A DNA stretch of 64,000 nt from CBDCYS01 sp965224215 (GCA_965224215.1 CBDCYS010000058.1:101463-165462); one strand, 5' to 3'. Shown: positions 27,307 through 37,064, numbered from the stretch's first letter. Notes: generated by a model not told the origin, from the letters alone. Program-made: numbers and translations.

Positions 27307-27325
27307 TATACCATCATTAGGTATA
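27307..27325 (-). promoter_or_regulatory. Putative HigA operator overlapping a -10 box
   Basis: TATACC (27307-27312) and GGTATA (27320-27325) are inverted around a 7-bp spacer, about 16 bp upstream of the higB coding start. On the minus strand GGTATAAT supplies a good -10 hexamer within it. HigA-type repressors bind such palindromes over their own promoter. The rest of 27326-27618, before the fdh gene, shows no gene or RNA element I can support. Confidence 0.55.
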
Positions 27326-27618
27326 CTGCTTACTGGAAGGGGGTGCTCGTCTAGTGAGGGCGGGCCTTTGGGCTTAGCGCGGCACGGCGGCCCTCAGAGC
27401 CGCGCGTGTTTATCCGCGGTCCGCGTGAGAGGGCAACCGCCGGTTGGTGGTGTGACCCCGCGCTGACGCACGGGGCTCTGAGTTTCGATTTGATGTCTTC
27501 GCGATACTGGCGGCACCGTTATCCCTCCCCGGGACAATGTCAGTACCCTTCTACACTCGGACGGAAGGTCGCCAAAGGATGCGGACCGCCCGGCGGGTTT
27601 GCTCTACAATGGTCTTCT

Positions 27619-29565
27619 ATGTCCAATCGGAGCAAAAACAGAGGTCGATTGACGCAGCCTTTGGTGCGCGATAACGGTAAACTTCGTCCTGCAAGTTGGG
27701 ACGAAGCCCTGACACGGGCGACCAGCGGTTTCCAGGCTGCGGTTGACAAGCACGGGCCCCAAACGTTTGGGATTTTCAGCTGTTCAAAAACCACGAACGA
27801 GCTGAACTACATCTCTCAAAAATTTGCGCGGACGGTCTTGGGCAGCAACAACATCGACAGTTGTAACCGTACTTGACACGCTCCCAGTGTCGTCGGTCTG
27901 GCGACAGTATTCGGAGCGGGTGGGGGAACGAGTTCTTACCAAGAGATCGAGGAAACCGACGTCATTCTCTTGTGGGGGTCGAATGCGCGCGAAACGCATC
28001 CGATCTTCTTCCATCACCTGCTGAAGGGCGTGCATAACGGCGCGAAACTCTTCGTGGTTGATCCGCGCAGAACCGGGTCCGCCCAGTGGGCCGACCGCTG
28101 GCTGGGTCTGGACGTCGGCACCGACATTCCGCTCGCGAATGCGGTGGGACGCGAGATCATCGCGGCGGGGCTGGCCAATGACGAGTTCATTCAGAACGCA
28201 ACGAGCCGGTTTGAGGAATATAGGGCGCAGGTCGAACCCTTCACGCTCGAGTATGCGGAGAAGGTCACCGGCGTACCAGGCGATGCCATCCGCGAGCTGG
28301 CTCACGCCTACGGCAAGGCCGGCCGCGCTTCGCTCTGCTGGACGCTGGGGATCACCGAACACCACAACGCCGTCGATAACGTGCTGGCGTTGATCAACCT
28401 GTCGTTGCTGACCGGTCATGTAGGCCGGTACGGCTCCGGTTTGAGTCCTTTACGCGGACAGAATAATGTGCAAGGCGGCGGCGACATGGGCGCCCTGCCC
28501 GACCGCTTTCCCGGGTTCCAGCATGTGGAAAACGACGAGGTGCGCGCGAAGTTTGAAAAAGCCTGGGGCTGCACAGTGCCCGCCAAGAGCGGATGGCACT
28601 TGGCCGCCATGTTCGACGCCATGGAGCGAGGTGAGTTTAGCGCGCTCTACGTGATCGGCGAAAATCCGATCGGGTCTGAAGCCGACGCCAAACGGGCTCG
28701 GAAGCTGGTGGAGGGGCTAGACATTCTGGTCGTTCAGGACATCCTGATGACTCAGACGGCGGAGATTGCAGACGTCGTACTACCGGCGGCCTCGGGATGG
28801 TCGGAATCCGAGGGCACGATGACCAACAGCGAGCGCAAGGTGCAGCGGGTAAGGCGAGCGCTGACTCCGCCGCCGCAAGCGCGTGACGACGTAGATATTG
28901 TTTTTGACATGGCAAAGCACCTTGGCCACGATTGGGGCAAGCCGGACCCCGAAACGATATGGAACGAGTTGCGCAGCCTGTCGCCGATGCACGCCGGCAT
29001 GTCCTACGAGAGATTAGAGAAGCTGGGAGGTATCCGCTGGCCCTGTTACGACGAGTCGCATCCCGGAGAGCTGTTCTTGCATGGAAGGCTGTGGGAGCGT
29101 CCCGTCATTGGTCCGCGCGCTCCGTTCAGCCCAGTTGATCATTCACCGCCGGTCGACAAACTGAATGAAGAATACCCGATCCGTCTGACAACGGGAAGGC
29201 GTCTTGACTCCTATAACACGGGTGCGCAGAGCGGGCTCTACAGCTCGCCCTTGCGTCGCGGCGAGTCGCTCGATCTCTCCCCGGAAGATGGTGACCGCTA
29301 CGGTGTGGGCGAAGGTGAGCCGGTGCGTGTGTCCTCCCGCCGCGGCTCGGTAGTCGCTCCGGTTCGCTTTGATTCGTCACTGCGGCCCGGATTGGCTTTC
29401 ATGACTTTTCACTTTCCCGATCAAGTCGAGACCAACCAGTTGACGATCGACGCCGTCGACCCGAAGTCGGGCACGGCGGAGTTTAAGGCGACCGCGATTC
29501 GCATCGACAAACTGGCGGAGAATGTTGTTCCGGAACCGCACGAACCCGCGTTGGCTGGGGACTAG
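27619..29565 (+). CDS. fdhF: Formate dehydrogenase catalytic (molybdopterin) subunit, selenoprotein: TGA 27874-27876 read as Sec86
   Basis: 648 residues if TGA is decoded. Before it: SWDEALTRATSGFQAAVDKH and NNIDSCNRT; after it, in the same frame: HAPSVVGLATVFGAGGGTSS, ETDVILLWGSNARETHP, FVVDPRRT and the C-terminal MGD-binding end TTGRRLDSYNTG, GLAFMTFHFPD. E. coli FdhF has UHGPSVAGL at this place, with Sec as the Mo/W ligand followed by the catalytic His. A SECIS-like hairpin follows at once. The enzyme oxidises formate to CO2 (or the reverse). Unusually, the [4Fe-4S] domain normally preceding this part is encoded separately at 31760-32794. Gene callers will split it at 27876. Confidence 0.9.
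27877..27917 (+). promoter_or_regulatory. Bacterial SECIS element of the formate dehydrogenase gene
   Basis: Counting from the base after UGA: nt 4-8 (GCUCC) pair with 37-41 (GGAGC), nt 12-16 (UGUCG) with 26-30 (CGACA), then U17-G25 and C18-G24 close the apical loop GGUCU (27895-27899). In E. coli fdhF the same GGUCU loop follows UGA by the same 18 nt. The loop is the SelB contact. Confidence 0.85.
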
Positions 29566-29735
29566 TGGATCGAAATTTGTACGGGGGGGGCGACGGGACT
29601 CGTGGCGTGAGCGTCGACGCTTGCCGCTTCCCGACTCTTCGGGAGGCACTGGGCTCTTGTTGCGAAGGGCCGCCGCGAGAGACGGGATGGAGACGCGGCC
29701 ACGACCAAGGGGGCAGCCCGTTGTCAACGGGCTAA

Positions 29736-29755
29736 GCGTGGACTTCCGTCCACGC
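29736..29755. repeat. REP palindrome in the fdh operon
   Basis: GCGTGGAC and GTCCACGC make an 8-bp stem with a 4-nt loop, followed by CTCTGACG; a second hairpin (AGCCCGTTG with CAACGGGCT) lies directly to the left. It is the same family as the REPs near the RAYT gene. It sits in the 265-bp gap between the first two fdh genes, which otherwise shows no feature. Confidence 0.65.
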
Positions 29756-29830
29756 CTCTGACGGGTCGCTTGAAATTTTCTACCATAAACGGCTCAGCGG
29801 CTCAACGGAATAACAGCTCAACGGACCAAC

Positions 29831-31696
29831 GTGGACCTACACTTCACTTCAGACGAACCCTCGACAGAAGAGAAATCCGCCGTGGATGGCGTGCTGGGTC
29901 CTGCCGAATCACGATGGCTTGGCGGTGAGCGGCTTGCTGACTCTGATGGGCAGACAGCTTCGACGGGTCATGCCGTGCGGGCGCAAAGGGACCGCCTGTT
30001 GCCGGTCTTGCACGGAATCCAGTCACGAATCGGTTGGATTAGTCCGGGAGCGCTGAACTATGCCTGCAAGCGGCTCAACGTTCCTCCAGCCGAGGCGTTT
30101 GGCGTTGCCGACTTTTATTCTCTCTTGTCGGTTCGCCCGCGGCCACCTGTTGTTGTCCACGTCTGCGATGACATCGCTTGCCTCACCAAGGGCGCGGCCG
30201 AAATTTGCCAGCGCCTGGAGCAAACCCTTGGCCCGGCTGGGTCGCCCGGCGAAGACGGCAAGACGGGGTGGATACGGAGCCCCTGCTTGGGGCTTTGCGA
30301 GCGCGCGCCTGCGGCATTGTTGTCAGCCGCCGGCGAACACCCTTGGGAGAAAGTTCTGGCTCCGGCCCAAGACGCACTGGTTCGCTCCAGTCTTAGCTCG
30401 GCCAACGGAAGTCCGCCAGGTCACCCTGACGTTCTCGATCCCGCTGTCTCGGTACCGCAAGCCGGCCAGCCGCGGTTGCGGCTTTTGAAGCGCATCGGCC
30501 AAGCCGATCCCGAAAGCCTCGACGACTACCGCGCGCACGGCGGCTACGCTGCGCTCAAGAAAGCCTTTGGGATTGGCGCAGAGGCGGTGATTGAAGAGGT
30601 TACGGAAGCCAAGCTGGTGGGCCGCGGCGGGGCTGCTTTTCCGGCCGCTATCAAGTGGAAGGCGGTTATGGAAGCCGAAGCGCCGTGCTACTTGATCTGC
30701 AACGCTGACGAGTCCGAACCCGGCACTTTCAAAGACCGGGTCATTATGGAGGGCGATCCTTTCGCGCTGGTTGAAGCGATGACGATCGCCGGGACCGTCA
30801 CCGGCTGCACGAAAGGGTTCATCTATATCCGCGGCGAATACCCGCTGGCGACCGAGCGGCTCGAGCACGCAATCACGGCGGCACGCCAGGCCGGGCTGCT
30901 CGGGCTCGATGTGATGGGACACGGCATCGAGTTCGATATCGAGATTCGGCGCGGCGCCGGAGCCTATATCTGCGGCGAGGAGACGGCCCTGTTTAACTCG
31001 ATCGAGGGATACAGGGGCGAGCCACGCAACAAACCGCCTTTCCCCACTCAGGTGGGATTATTCGGACGGCCGACGCTGGTCAACAACGTTGAGACGCTGG
31101 TCAACGTTCCGCACATCATTCTTGAGGGTGGAGCTGCGTTTGGCGGCATCGGTACCGAGCGTTCGACCGGCCCCAAGCTGTTTTGCGTTTCCGGGCACGC
31201 CGCGCGGCCGGGAGTCTACGAAGCGGAGTTTGGTATCACGTTGCGCGAGGTGATCGAACTGGCCGGAGGTGTGGGCGGTAGCGGCAAGCTGCAGGCCATC
31301 TTACTTGGCGGAGCCGCTGGTGCCTTCGTCACGCCCGACGAACTCGACACGCCGCTGACTTTCGAGGGTACGCGGGCAATTGGTGCAACGCTGGGTTCGG
31401 CGGTTGTCATGCTCTTCGACGATACGGTCGACATGAAGAAGATTCTGCTGCGGATCGCGCGCTTTTTCCGCGACGAATCTTGCGGACAATGCGTACCTTG
31501 CCGCGTCGGCACGGTGCGCCAAGAAGAGCTATTGCACCGGCTAAACAATGGCCGTCCGTTCGGGTCGGCCGAGGAAGAAGTCGCCATGCTGAAGGAAATC
31601 AGTCAGGTGATGCGAGACGCTTCGATCTGCGGGCTGGGGCACACGGCCGCGAACGCAATTGAATCGGCGCTCGGCAAGTGGAGGGTCTTCGGGTAA
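29831..31696 (+). CDS. fdhB: Fused NuoE-NuoF-type formate dehydrogenase beta subunit (NADH:FMN/Fe-S)
   Basis: 621 aa. Residues about 45-190 are a NuoE-like thioredoxin-fold [2Fe-2S] domain (HVCDDIACLTKG, SPCLGLCERAP). From about 215 it is NuoF: LVGRGGAAFPAAIKWKAV (FMN), CNADESEPGTFKDRVIMEGD, YICGEETALFNSIEG (NAD site) and SCGQCVPCRVGTVRQEELL ([4Fe-4S]). This subunit passes electrons from the catalytic part to NAD+. The first 45 residues lack features. It is followed after 63 bp by the Fe-S subunit gene. Confidence 0.93.
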   Translation: MDLHFTSDEPSTEEKSAVDGVLGPAESRWLGGERLADSDGQTASTGHAVRAQRDRLLPVLHGIQSRIGWISPGALNYACKRLNVPPAEAFGVADFYSLLSVRPRPPVVVHVCDDIACLTKGAAEICQRLEQTLGPAGSPGEDGKTGWIRSPCLGLCERAPAALLSAAGEHPWEKVLAPAQDALVRSSLSSANGSPPGHPDVLDPAVSVPQAGQPRLRLLKRIGQADPESLDDYRAHGGYAALKKAFGIGAEAVIEEVTEAKLVGRGGAAFPAAIKWKAVMEAEAPCYLICNADESEPGTFKDRVIMEGDPFALVEAMTIAGTVTGCTKGFIYIRGEYPLATERLEHAITAARQAGLLGLDVMGHGIEFDIEIRRGAGAYICGEETALFNSIEGYRGEPRNKPPFPTQVGLFGRPTLVNNVETLVNVPHIILEGGAAFGGIGTERSTGPKLFCVSGHAARPGVYEAEFGITLREVIELAGGVGGSGKLQAILLGGAAGAFVTPDELDTPLTFEGTRAIGATLGSAVVMLFDDTVDMKKILLRIARFFRDESCGQCVPCRVGTVRQEELLHRLNNGRPFGSAEEEVAMLKEISQVMRDASICGLGHTAANAIESALGKWRVFG

Positions 31697-31759
31697 CGAC
31701 TTTTCCTTGATCCTGATTGCGGCAGGTCCTTTGGGCGCCGTTCTGGAAGAAGCTGCGAT

Positions 31760-32794
31760 ATGAGTTCCGAAAAACAACCCACGCCAACCGACGCGCCCGT
31801 TCTTCGGATTCCCGTTCCGCGAGGACCGATTCCCGTGGCGCCCGCCGGAGATCCCAAACCGGAAGTCCAGATCACAATCGACGGAGAAACGGTCTCGGTT
31901 CCCGCGGGCTCGACGATTCTCGAAGCCGGGCGCAAGCTCAGCATCGATACGCCGACGCTGTGCTACCTCGAGAATCTGACCCCGGTCAATGTCTGCCGGG
32001 TCTGTGTGGTCGAGCTGGAAGGATCTCGAACGCTCGTCCCAGCCTGTTCGCGAAAGGTCGAGCCCGGCATGGTGGTCAAGACCGACTCGGAGCGCGTTCG
32101 CCTCAGCCGGCGAATGGTGCTTGAGTTCCTTTCGTCCTCGGTGGATGTTTCGACGGCTCCCGAGCTGCAGGGCTACATGAAAGAGTACGAGGCCAAGCCG
32201 GAGCGCTACGGTCCGCGGGCCGATTCGGCGGCGGAGGGCGATAGAGATGCCGCCCGGCCCGGCGAGCACGAGGCGCCGGACGGAACAGCTGCGGCCACGG
32301 TCCACCAGCCGGTCAAGGTCGACAACGAACTCTACACCCGCGACTACTCGAAGTGCATTCTTTGCTACAAGTGCGTTGAGGCTTGCGGGGTCGATGCCCA
32401 AAACACATTCGCGATCGCGGTCGCCGGACGGGGTTTTGACGCCCGAATTTCGACCGAGTACACCACCGCGCTTCCCAATTCGGCGTGCGTCTACTGTGGC
32501 AACTGCATCGGTGTGTGTCCGACGGGCGCGTTGATGTTCAAAAGTGAACACGACATGCGTCAGGAAGGCACCTGGGACGAGTCGAAGCAGCAGCAAACGG
32601 ATACGATTTGCCCCTATTGCGGTGTTGGCTGCACGGTGACGTTGCACACGCAGGACAACAAGATCGTCAAAGCCACCTCCCCAATCGACCAGGATGTGAC
32701 CGACGGCCATCTCTGCATCAAAGGACGCTTCGGCTGGCAGTACGTGCAGATCCAAGACGCCGCTAGTCCTCCGGACGGTAGTTCCAATGGGTAG
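31760..32794 (+). CDS. Iron-sulfur N-terminal half of FdhA as a separate subunit
   Basis: 344 aa. The [2Fe-2S] ferredoxin domain is at about 30-120 (TPTLCYLENLTPVNVCRVCVV and VPACS), a 2x[4Fe-4S] domain at about 195-265 (CILCYKCVEACGV; ACVYCGNCIGVCPTGAL), and a Molybdop_Fe4S4 domain at about 285-335 (CPYCGVGCTVTLH, DGHLCIKGRFGWQYV). In usual NAD-linked formate dehydrogenases these lie at the N-terminus of the catalytic chain, directly before the segment that starts the protein at 27619. So the alpha subunit is split, with the N-terminal half encoded last. An IS-like element follows 28 bp after its stop. Confidence 0.9.
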   Translation: MSSEKQPTPTDAPVLRIPVPRGPIPVAPAGDPKPEVQITIDGETVSVPAGSTILEAGRKLSIDTPTLCYLENLTPVNVCRVCVVELEGSRTLVPACSRKVEPGMVVKTDSERVRLSRRMVLEFLSSSVDVSTAPELQGYMKEYEAKPERYGPRADSAAEGDRDAARPGEHEAPDGTAAATVHQPVKVDNELYTRDYSKCILCYKCVEACGVDAQNTFAIAVAGRGFDARISTEYTTALPNSACVYCGNCIGVCPTGALMFKSEHDMRQEGTWDESKQQQTDTICPYCGVGCTVTLHTQDNKIVKATSPIDQDVTDGHLCIKGRFGWQYVQIQDAASPPDGSSNG

Positions 32795-32822
32795 CGGTCC
32801 GTCTCGACGTTGGTTCATCACA

Positions 32823-33352
32823 CCTGAATTATGCACAGATTCACTTTGCGAGTGTGGCTGCGTTCGTAGCGGGTTGGCGGTCGTCGTGAGGTGGTAGCTC
32901 GGCAACTGGCCTTTTGGCTTCTCCGTGTCCGGTTTCCCTTCCCGCCCAGAATCCGCGTCGTCAAAACCTCGCTCGGAACTGACGTGTTTCCAGTGCGTTA
33001 CGGCTAGTGCATAAAATTTTATGCATAGCGCATAGCCAGGCTCTCAGATCAGCGCCCTCCCGACCACCGGCAGCAAGTCGCCGTAGGGAGTCGGCTTCCT
33101 GCCGCGGAAGTGGTAAGGCGTCGAAGCCCCGATTTTATTGGGCCGCGAGGCCGTCACGGCTGGGCCTTGTTGGACGGGCCTTTGGGAGCTATGCTGTTTT
33201 CGTCTGGTAACCATGTGGGTGACTTCCTTGGGGTTGGCTGGCGAAGCTGGAATCTTTGCCAGCCGACCTTTTTACCCCATGTTTTAGGGGGTCCCCAATG
33301 GTCCCTTGCGGCTCAGCCCTCCTCAGGTCCACGCCGCAGTGCATAATTCAGG
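32823..33352. mobile_element. 530-bp non-autonomous IS1380-type element, copy 2
   Basis: Same ends and length as copy 1, with duplication TCACA at 32818-32822 and 33353-33357. A few single-base differences from copies 1 and 3 (for example near 32911, 32971 and 33078). It lies just after the fdh operon and interrupts no recognisable gene. Confidence 0.93.
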
Positions 33353-33427
33353 TCACATGGGCTGAAAGTGGCTACAATAATGGTTCCGTGGGTAACCATG
33401 GCGGCCGATGGTCGCCCTAGCGTTAAC

Positions 33428-33443
33428 GGGGGTGATCACCCCC
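33428..33443. promoter_or_regulatory. Perfect 16-bp palindrome upstream of a secreted protein gene
   Basis: GGGGGTGATCACCCCC lies 15 bp before the start codon at 33459; a GAAAGG ribosome-site-like stretch (33445-33450) follows it. In mRNA it would fold next to the ribosome site; as DNA it could be an operator. Confidence 0.35.
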
Positions 33444-33458
33444 TGAAAGGCAAACTTC

Positions 33459-34607
33459 ATGTACGCAAAAAGCACTCGTCGAGGTAAGACCCTTTTGCCG
33501 GTTGGCATCGTTTTGGCCATGCTGGCTGCCGGCGCTGGATCCGCCTATTCCCAAGTCCAAGTTGCTCTTTCTCCAGGAAAGACCGCCGCGCCGGACCCGG
33601 TTCTCGCAGGCGAGCAGGCAGCAACGTCTCCCGACGGCCCGATTCAGGGACCTGTCTTGGGCTACACGTTTGATCCTTCGCGGGGGGCGCTCCATCCCAT
33701 TCGCGGCATTCTTGGCTCTTCCTACGTTGCCGACCCGATGTCACTCGGGGTCTCAGTAAGGGTGGCCGCCGTGTCGCCGCGGCACAATTACGTGCTAGCC
33801 GTGGACAATGTATCAGGCGAAGTGAAAGTGGTGGACGTGGCCGTCTTCCCAGTCGTCGCAACTCCGATCCCCGGGGCCGACGGGGCTGACCGAATTGTCT
33901 TGAGCCCGCGAGGGGATGCCGCCGCTCTCTACTCTCGGGGACGCCGGACGATTCAGTTCATCAGTGGCTTGCCCACAAATCCCTCGGTCGCAGGTTCGGT
34001 TGATCTATCCTCCCTTGACGGTGTGATCACAGCCTTCGCGATCAGTGATGACGGGGAGGTCAGCCTGGTCGCGACTTCAGGCCGGAGCGGCGGATCTGTC
34101 TATACGCTGAAAACCGGGCAAGATCCGCGCCCGATTATTTCCGTGGGCAGAGTACTAGCGTTAGCGTTTGTCGAGCGTTCCCATGATGCCGTGATCGCTG
34201 ATCACGATAAGAGCGAAGTTCTTCTTGTGGAGCAGGTCGACGGCAACGCTCAGCCGGTTTCACTAGCTTCGGGAAACGACGGCATCGTCCGTCCGAATTC
34301 GATCGTGGCAACGGCTGATGGGGAGCAGGCGCTTGTCGCGAGCAGTGATTCCCGCCGCGTTGCGTTTGTGCCACTCGGAGGCGGCCCAACTGAATTCGTT
34401 TCCTGCCGATGCAACCCGACCACGCTGACGCGTCTGAACGGAAACTCGATATTTCAACTGACTAGCGAATCCGGGCAGCCCCTGTTTGTGCTCGATGCGA
34501 GTAGGGCAGAAGCCAGAATCCTCTTCGTGCCTCCCAATCAACCCAGCGAGCCTTCGACGGATCCGGCGCCCAGGCGCGCACCCGCAGCGGCCCGATCGGT
34601 TCGGTAA
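33459..34607 (+). CDS. Secreted protein with propeller-like repeats, unknown function
   Basis: 382 aa with signal peptide to about residue 31 (ending GSAYS) and a disordered proline/alanine-rich end (PSEPSTDPAPRRAPAAARS). The middle repeats strands of the type YVLAVDNVSGEVKVVDV, RIVLSPRGDAAALYSRGRR and SVYTLKTGQDPRPIISVGR, as in WD40/YVTN-like propellers. No catalytic motif is recognised. A periplasmic or extracellular binding role is a guess. Confidence 0.7.
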   Translation: MYAKSTRRGKTLLPVGIVLAMLAAGAGSAYSQVQVALSPGKTAAPDPVLAGEQAATSPDGPIQGPVLGYTFDPSRGALHPIRGILGSSYVADPMSLGVSVRVAAVSPRHNYVLAVDNVSGEVKVVDVAVFPVVATPIPGADGADRIVLSPRGDAAALYSRGRRTIQFISGLPTNPSVAGSVDLSSLDGVITAFAISDDGEVSLVATSGRSGGSVYTLKTGQDPRPIISVGRVLALAFVERSHDAVIADHDKSEVLLVEQVDGNAQPVSLASGNDGIVRPNSIVATADGEQALVASSDSRRVAFVPLGGGPTEFVSCRCNPTTLTRLNGNSIFQLTSESGQPLFVLDASRAEARILFVPPNQPSEPSTDPAPRRAPAAARSVR

Positions 34608-34663
34608 TCGCGGCGCGGTGGCGCCTTACTGCTGAACCTTCCCCATAGTTTTAAGGGGGCGGG

Positions 34664-35209
34664 CTAACGGTTTACCGGCTGCGTACGTCCCAGCCAAAGT
34701 TCCGCCAGGTTCGTCCAGCCGCCGTCGCTTTTCTGCTGTACGAACGTCAGCGATTCAACCCGCACGACCGGCGGCGGTCCATTCTGGGACCACTGTGTAC
34801 GCACCAAATCTAGGCACTTATGTAAATGCTTGCGTGGGATTTCCTGGGCGATGGTGACGTGTGGCACGAACTCGAAGTCCTCGACCGATTCGAAAGGACC
34901 GGTGTTGAGGATGTCGTGGAGCGTCCGTAGTTCTGCCAGCCCTCCTGTCACCTCTATTTTGATAACCCCGGTGTCCTCGAACAAGTCGACTCCGCCAACC
35001 GAGGCGTCGAATGCCTCAAGCCGGCTGACGATATCACGGCATTGTTCGATGGCTGGACCCGTGTCGACGAACAAAGGACGTGGCGGAAGAATCGTGATGT
35101 GAGCACGATGCGGGCAGTCCGGGGTAACTTCCTGGCGCAAGCGGTTGATGAATGCAGCCAGTGGATCCGGGATATAAGCGACGATCGCGTAGGAGTTGAC
35201 TAGGTCCAT
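34664..35209 (-). CDS. 2H-phosphoesterase, 2'-5' RNA ligase-like
   Basis: 181 aa. The two catalytic HxTx motifs are present: HITILPPRPLF (about 38-41) and HVTIAQEIPRKHL (about 117-120). Size and spacing fit the LigT/2H superfamily, which opens 2',3'-cyclic phosphates in RNA or nucleotides. The start ATG 35209 gives MDLVNSYAIVAYIP. Its 5' side borders an IS1595 insertion about 110 bp upstream. Confidence 0.88.
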   Translation of the reverse strand: MDLVNSYAIVAYIPDPLAAFINRLRQEVTPDCPHRAHITILPPRPLFVDTGPAIEQCRDIVSRLEAFDASVGGVDLFEDTGVIKIEVTGGLAELRTLHDILNTGPFESVEDFEFVPHVTIAQEIPRKHLHKCLDLVRTQWSQNGPPPVVRVESLTFVQQKSDGGWTNLAELWLGRTQPVNR

Positions 35210-35326
35210 TCAACAGACTCCGAGCAGGTGCATGCGCTGGTATCGGTCAACCGCCGGCCAGAGCCACCTATCTTTAAGATGTACGCAAGCGGCTCCAGGT
35301 TCAACATGAAAAAGTAAATTCGTTAT

Positions 35327-36357
35327 GATGGTATCCGGTTGACTCAGGTAGCCCCAATATCTTGTGGTTTGGGAATTTTCTTGGGTTCTGTAACCGGGTG
35401 AACAATCATCTTGTAAGTCGCGGGATCCACGGCTACCGCCTGCTGGACGAGCCGATAGAAGAGTTTGTCTCGGCTTTTGGATTTGCGGCGGTTGAAACGG
35501 AAGGTGAACTCGTCCAGGTAGTAGTCCAGATGTTTGTGGCTCACGGCGCCCTGATGGGTGCCCAGCAGCCAGCGCTTGAGCAGTGACATCACGCGGTGGA
35601 CGCGGGGCATCAATTCCGACGCGGACTGCTCCTGCCTGCTGACAACTGTGACCTGATGGACGTAGCCTTCCTTTTTCAACCCGGAGTAACCGGGCCAGCC
35701 GTCGGTATGCACCACGCTGCCCGGCTCGATGCACTCCTCCACGAAAGGCAACAGGCTCTCGCCCGAGGCATCCTCGATTCTCTTCATGCGAATCCGGCCG
35801 ATACCCCGCCCATCCTCTTGAGCGGCTACTGCGATCAATGCTTTGTTTTTCAGGTTTCGGCCCCGCAGGCCCTCTTCGAGCCCGCCCCAGTAGCTTTCAT
35901 CGACTTCCACCGTCCCGGCCAGCAAATCCCGTCCCGGCCGCACCATCGCGCGCCGCATTTTGTGCAGCCAGGTCCAAGCCGTTTCGTACCTGTTGAGCCC
36001 CAACACTCTTTGCAGTCCCAAAGCGCTGGCTCCGGTTTTTTTGGGTGGTGACCCACCACATCGCACGAAACCACAACGGCAAAGGGCTGCGCGTGTCCTG
36101 AAAGATGGTCCCGGCGGTCACCGAGGTTTGGCGCCCACACGCAGCGCACTGCAGCAGCACTTTTCGCAAAGGCCACGACTTTCCACAACCGCAACCCGGA
36201 CAGCGGAAACCGTCCGGCCAGCGCAGCCGGAACAGATACTCCCGGCAGGCCTCCTCACTGCTAAAACGGGCCTCGAACTCTGTCAGGTTCTGAGGGTAAT
36301 CTTCCATCTGCCGGCATACTACATCTTGGGGCTACCTGAGTCAACCGGATACCCATC
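35327..36357 (-). mobile_element. IS1595-family element B, full-length copy
   Basis: 1031 bp with inverted ends GATGGTATCCGGTTGACTCA and, from the right, GATGGGTATCCGGTTGACTC. An 8-bp duplication TTCGTTAT is at 35319-35326 and 36358-36365. The truncated copy at 23060-23582 is the same element. Confidence 0.93.
35344..36307 (-). pseudogene. IS1595-family transposase B, frameshift at an A7 run
   Basis: The 5' frame has the zinc ribbon (CPGCGCGKSW, CAACGRQ) and reaches WWVTTQKN; the rest (TGASALGLQRVLGLNRYETA, VEVDESYWGGLEEGL, VVHTDGWPGYSGL, YYLDEFTFRFNRRK) is in the next frame. The junction is a run of seven T on the plus strand (36036-36042). Six would give an uninterrupted protein. So it is an insertion in a homopolymer, real or from sequencing; slippage on A7 could also produce some full protein. 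Confidence 0.88.
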
Positions 36358-36613
36358 TTCGTTATAAAAAGCCCAGCGTTCTCAGGGGAAACCCTCGCTC
36401 CACGACGGGACGCTCGACAAGTTTGCACCGCGCCTCAGACCCGAAGCAACTCCGATCGAATGAGAGAGTAGCGAGAAGAACGCGAAAGGCCACTCGGCGT
36501 ATGCTGGATGATCTCAGGTAGGCAGCGGGCTAAGTGCTCGCGTGTTGGCTCGCTTCAGGCGGGGTATCGCTCTTCTGGGCCGAGTCAACACCCGACTCCG
36601 GATGAGCCTCGAC

Positions 36614-36892
36614 TTAGTGCCACTGGGCTCGGTCGAATCCCCAAAAGTTGCAGATCAAGACATCCCCGGATTCGGTCTCAATGGCATCGCCAACACCTAG
36701 CTTGCGAATTCCGCGTTGCTCGGCTTCTTCACCTTGGAGCCGTTTCCATACGTCGTAGGGGCTTTCAGCTTCCATCTCGCCCTGTTCTTCGTAATGAAGA
36801 GGCTTGAGCAGGGCACCCTTGGGCTTGGGTGCGCTCTCCCTCCGCGAGGTGATGTAAGCGTCTTTTAGGTAGAAGATCCGGTAGCGCGCCAT
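36614..36892 (-). CDS. Conserved-looking small soluble protein, unknown function
   Basis: 92 aa: MARYRIFYLKDAYITSRRES, a polar middle with EMEAESPYDVWKRLQ, and GVGDAIETESGDVLICNFWG near the end. The mix of strands and helices and the W-G-F ending look like a folded domain, and I have the impression of similar proteins in other acidobacteria, but no family name can be given. Flanked by IS elements on both sides; 36366-36613 and 36893-37064 show no gene. Confidence 0.6.
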   Translation of the reverse strand: MARYRIFYLKDAYITSRRESAPKPKGALLKPLHYEEQGEMEAESPYDVWKRLQGEEAEQRGIRKLGVGDAIETESGDVLICNFWGFDRAQWH

Positions 36893-37064
36893 AGCTGTTC
36901 TCTATCATCTTACAAAGGAGCGGCGCGCTTTACAAAGGCGGGCCTACCGCAATCCGTCCATAAGGAGACCCTTCCGTTGGGCCCGGCGGGTGAAACGCAA
37001 CAAAAAGCCGCAGGTCTCTAACGAGCCCTGCGCTACGAGTATCAGAACGCTTTCGTAGGCAACT

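Noticed and set aside
27406..27876. Separate short gene ending at TGA 27876
   Set aside because: The same frame continues with formate dehydrogenase sequence; the TGA is best read as Sec, and the N-terminal extension before 27619 has no homology features.
31541..32905. 454-codon minus-strand frame opposite the fdh iron-sulfur subunit
   Set aside because: The sense frame carries all Fe-S motifs; the antisense one has none and runs into the inserted element.
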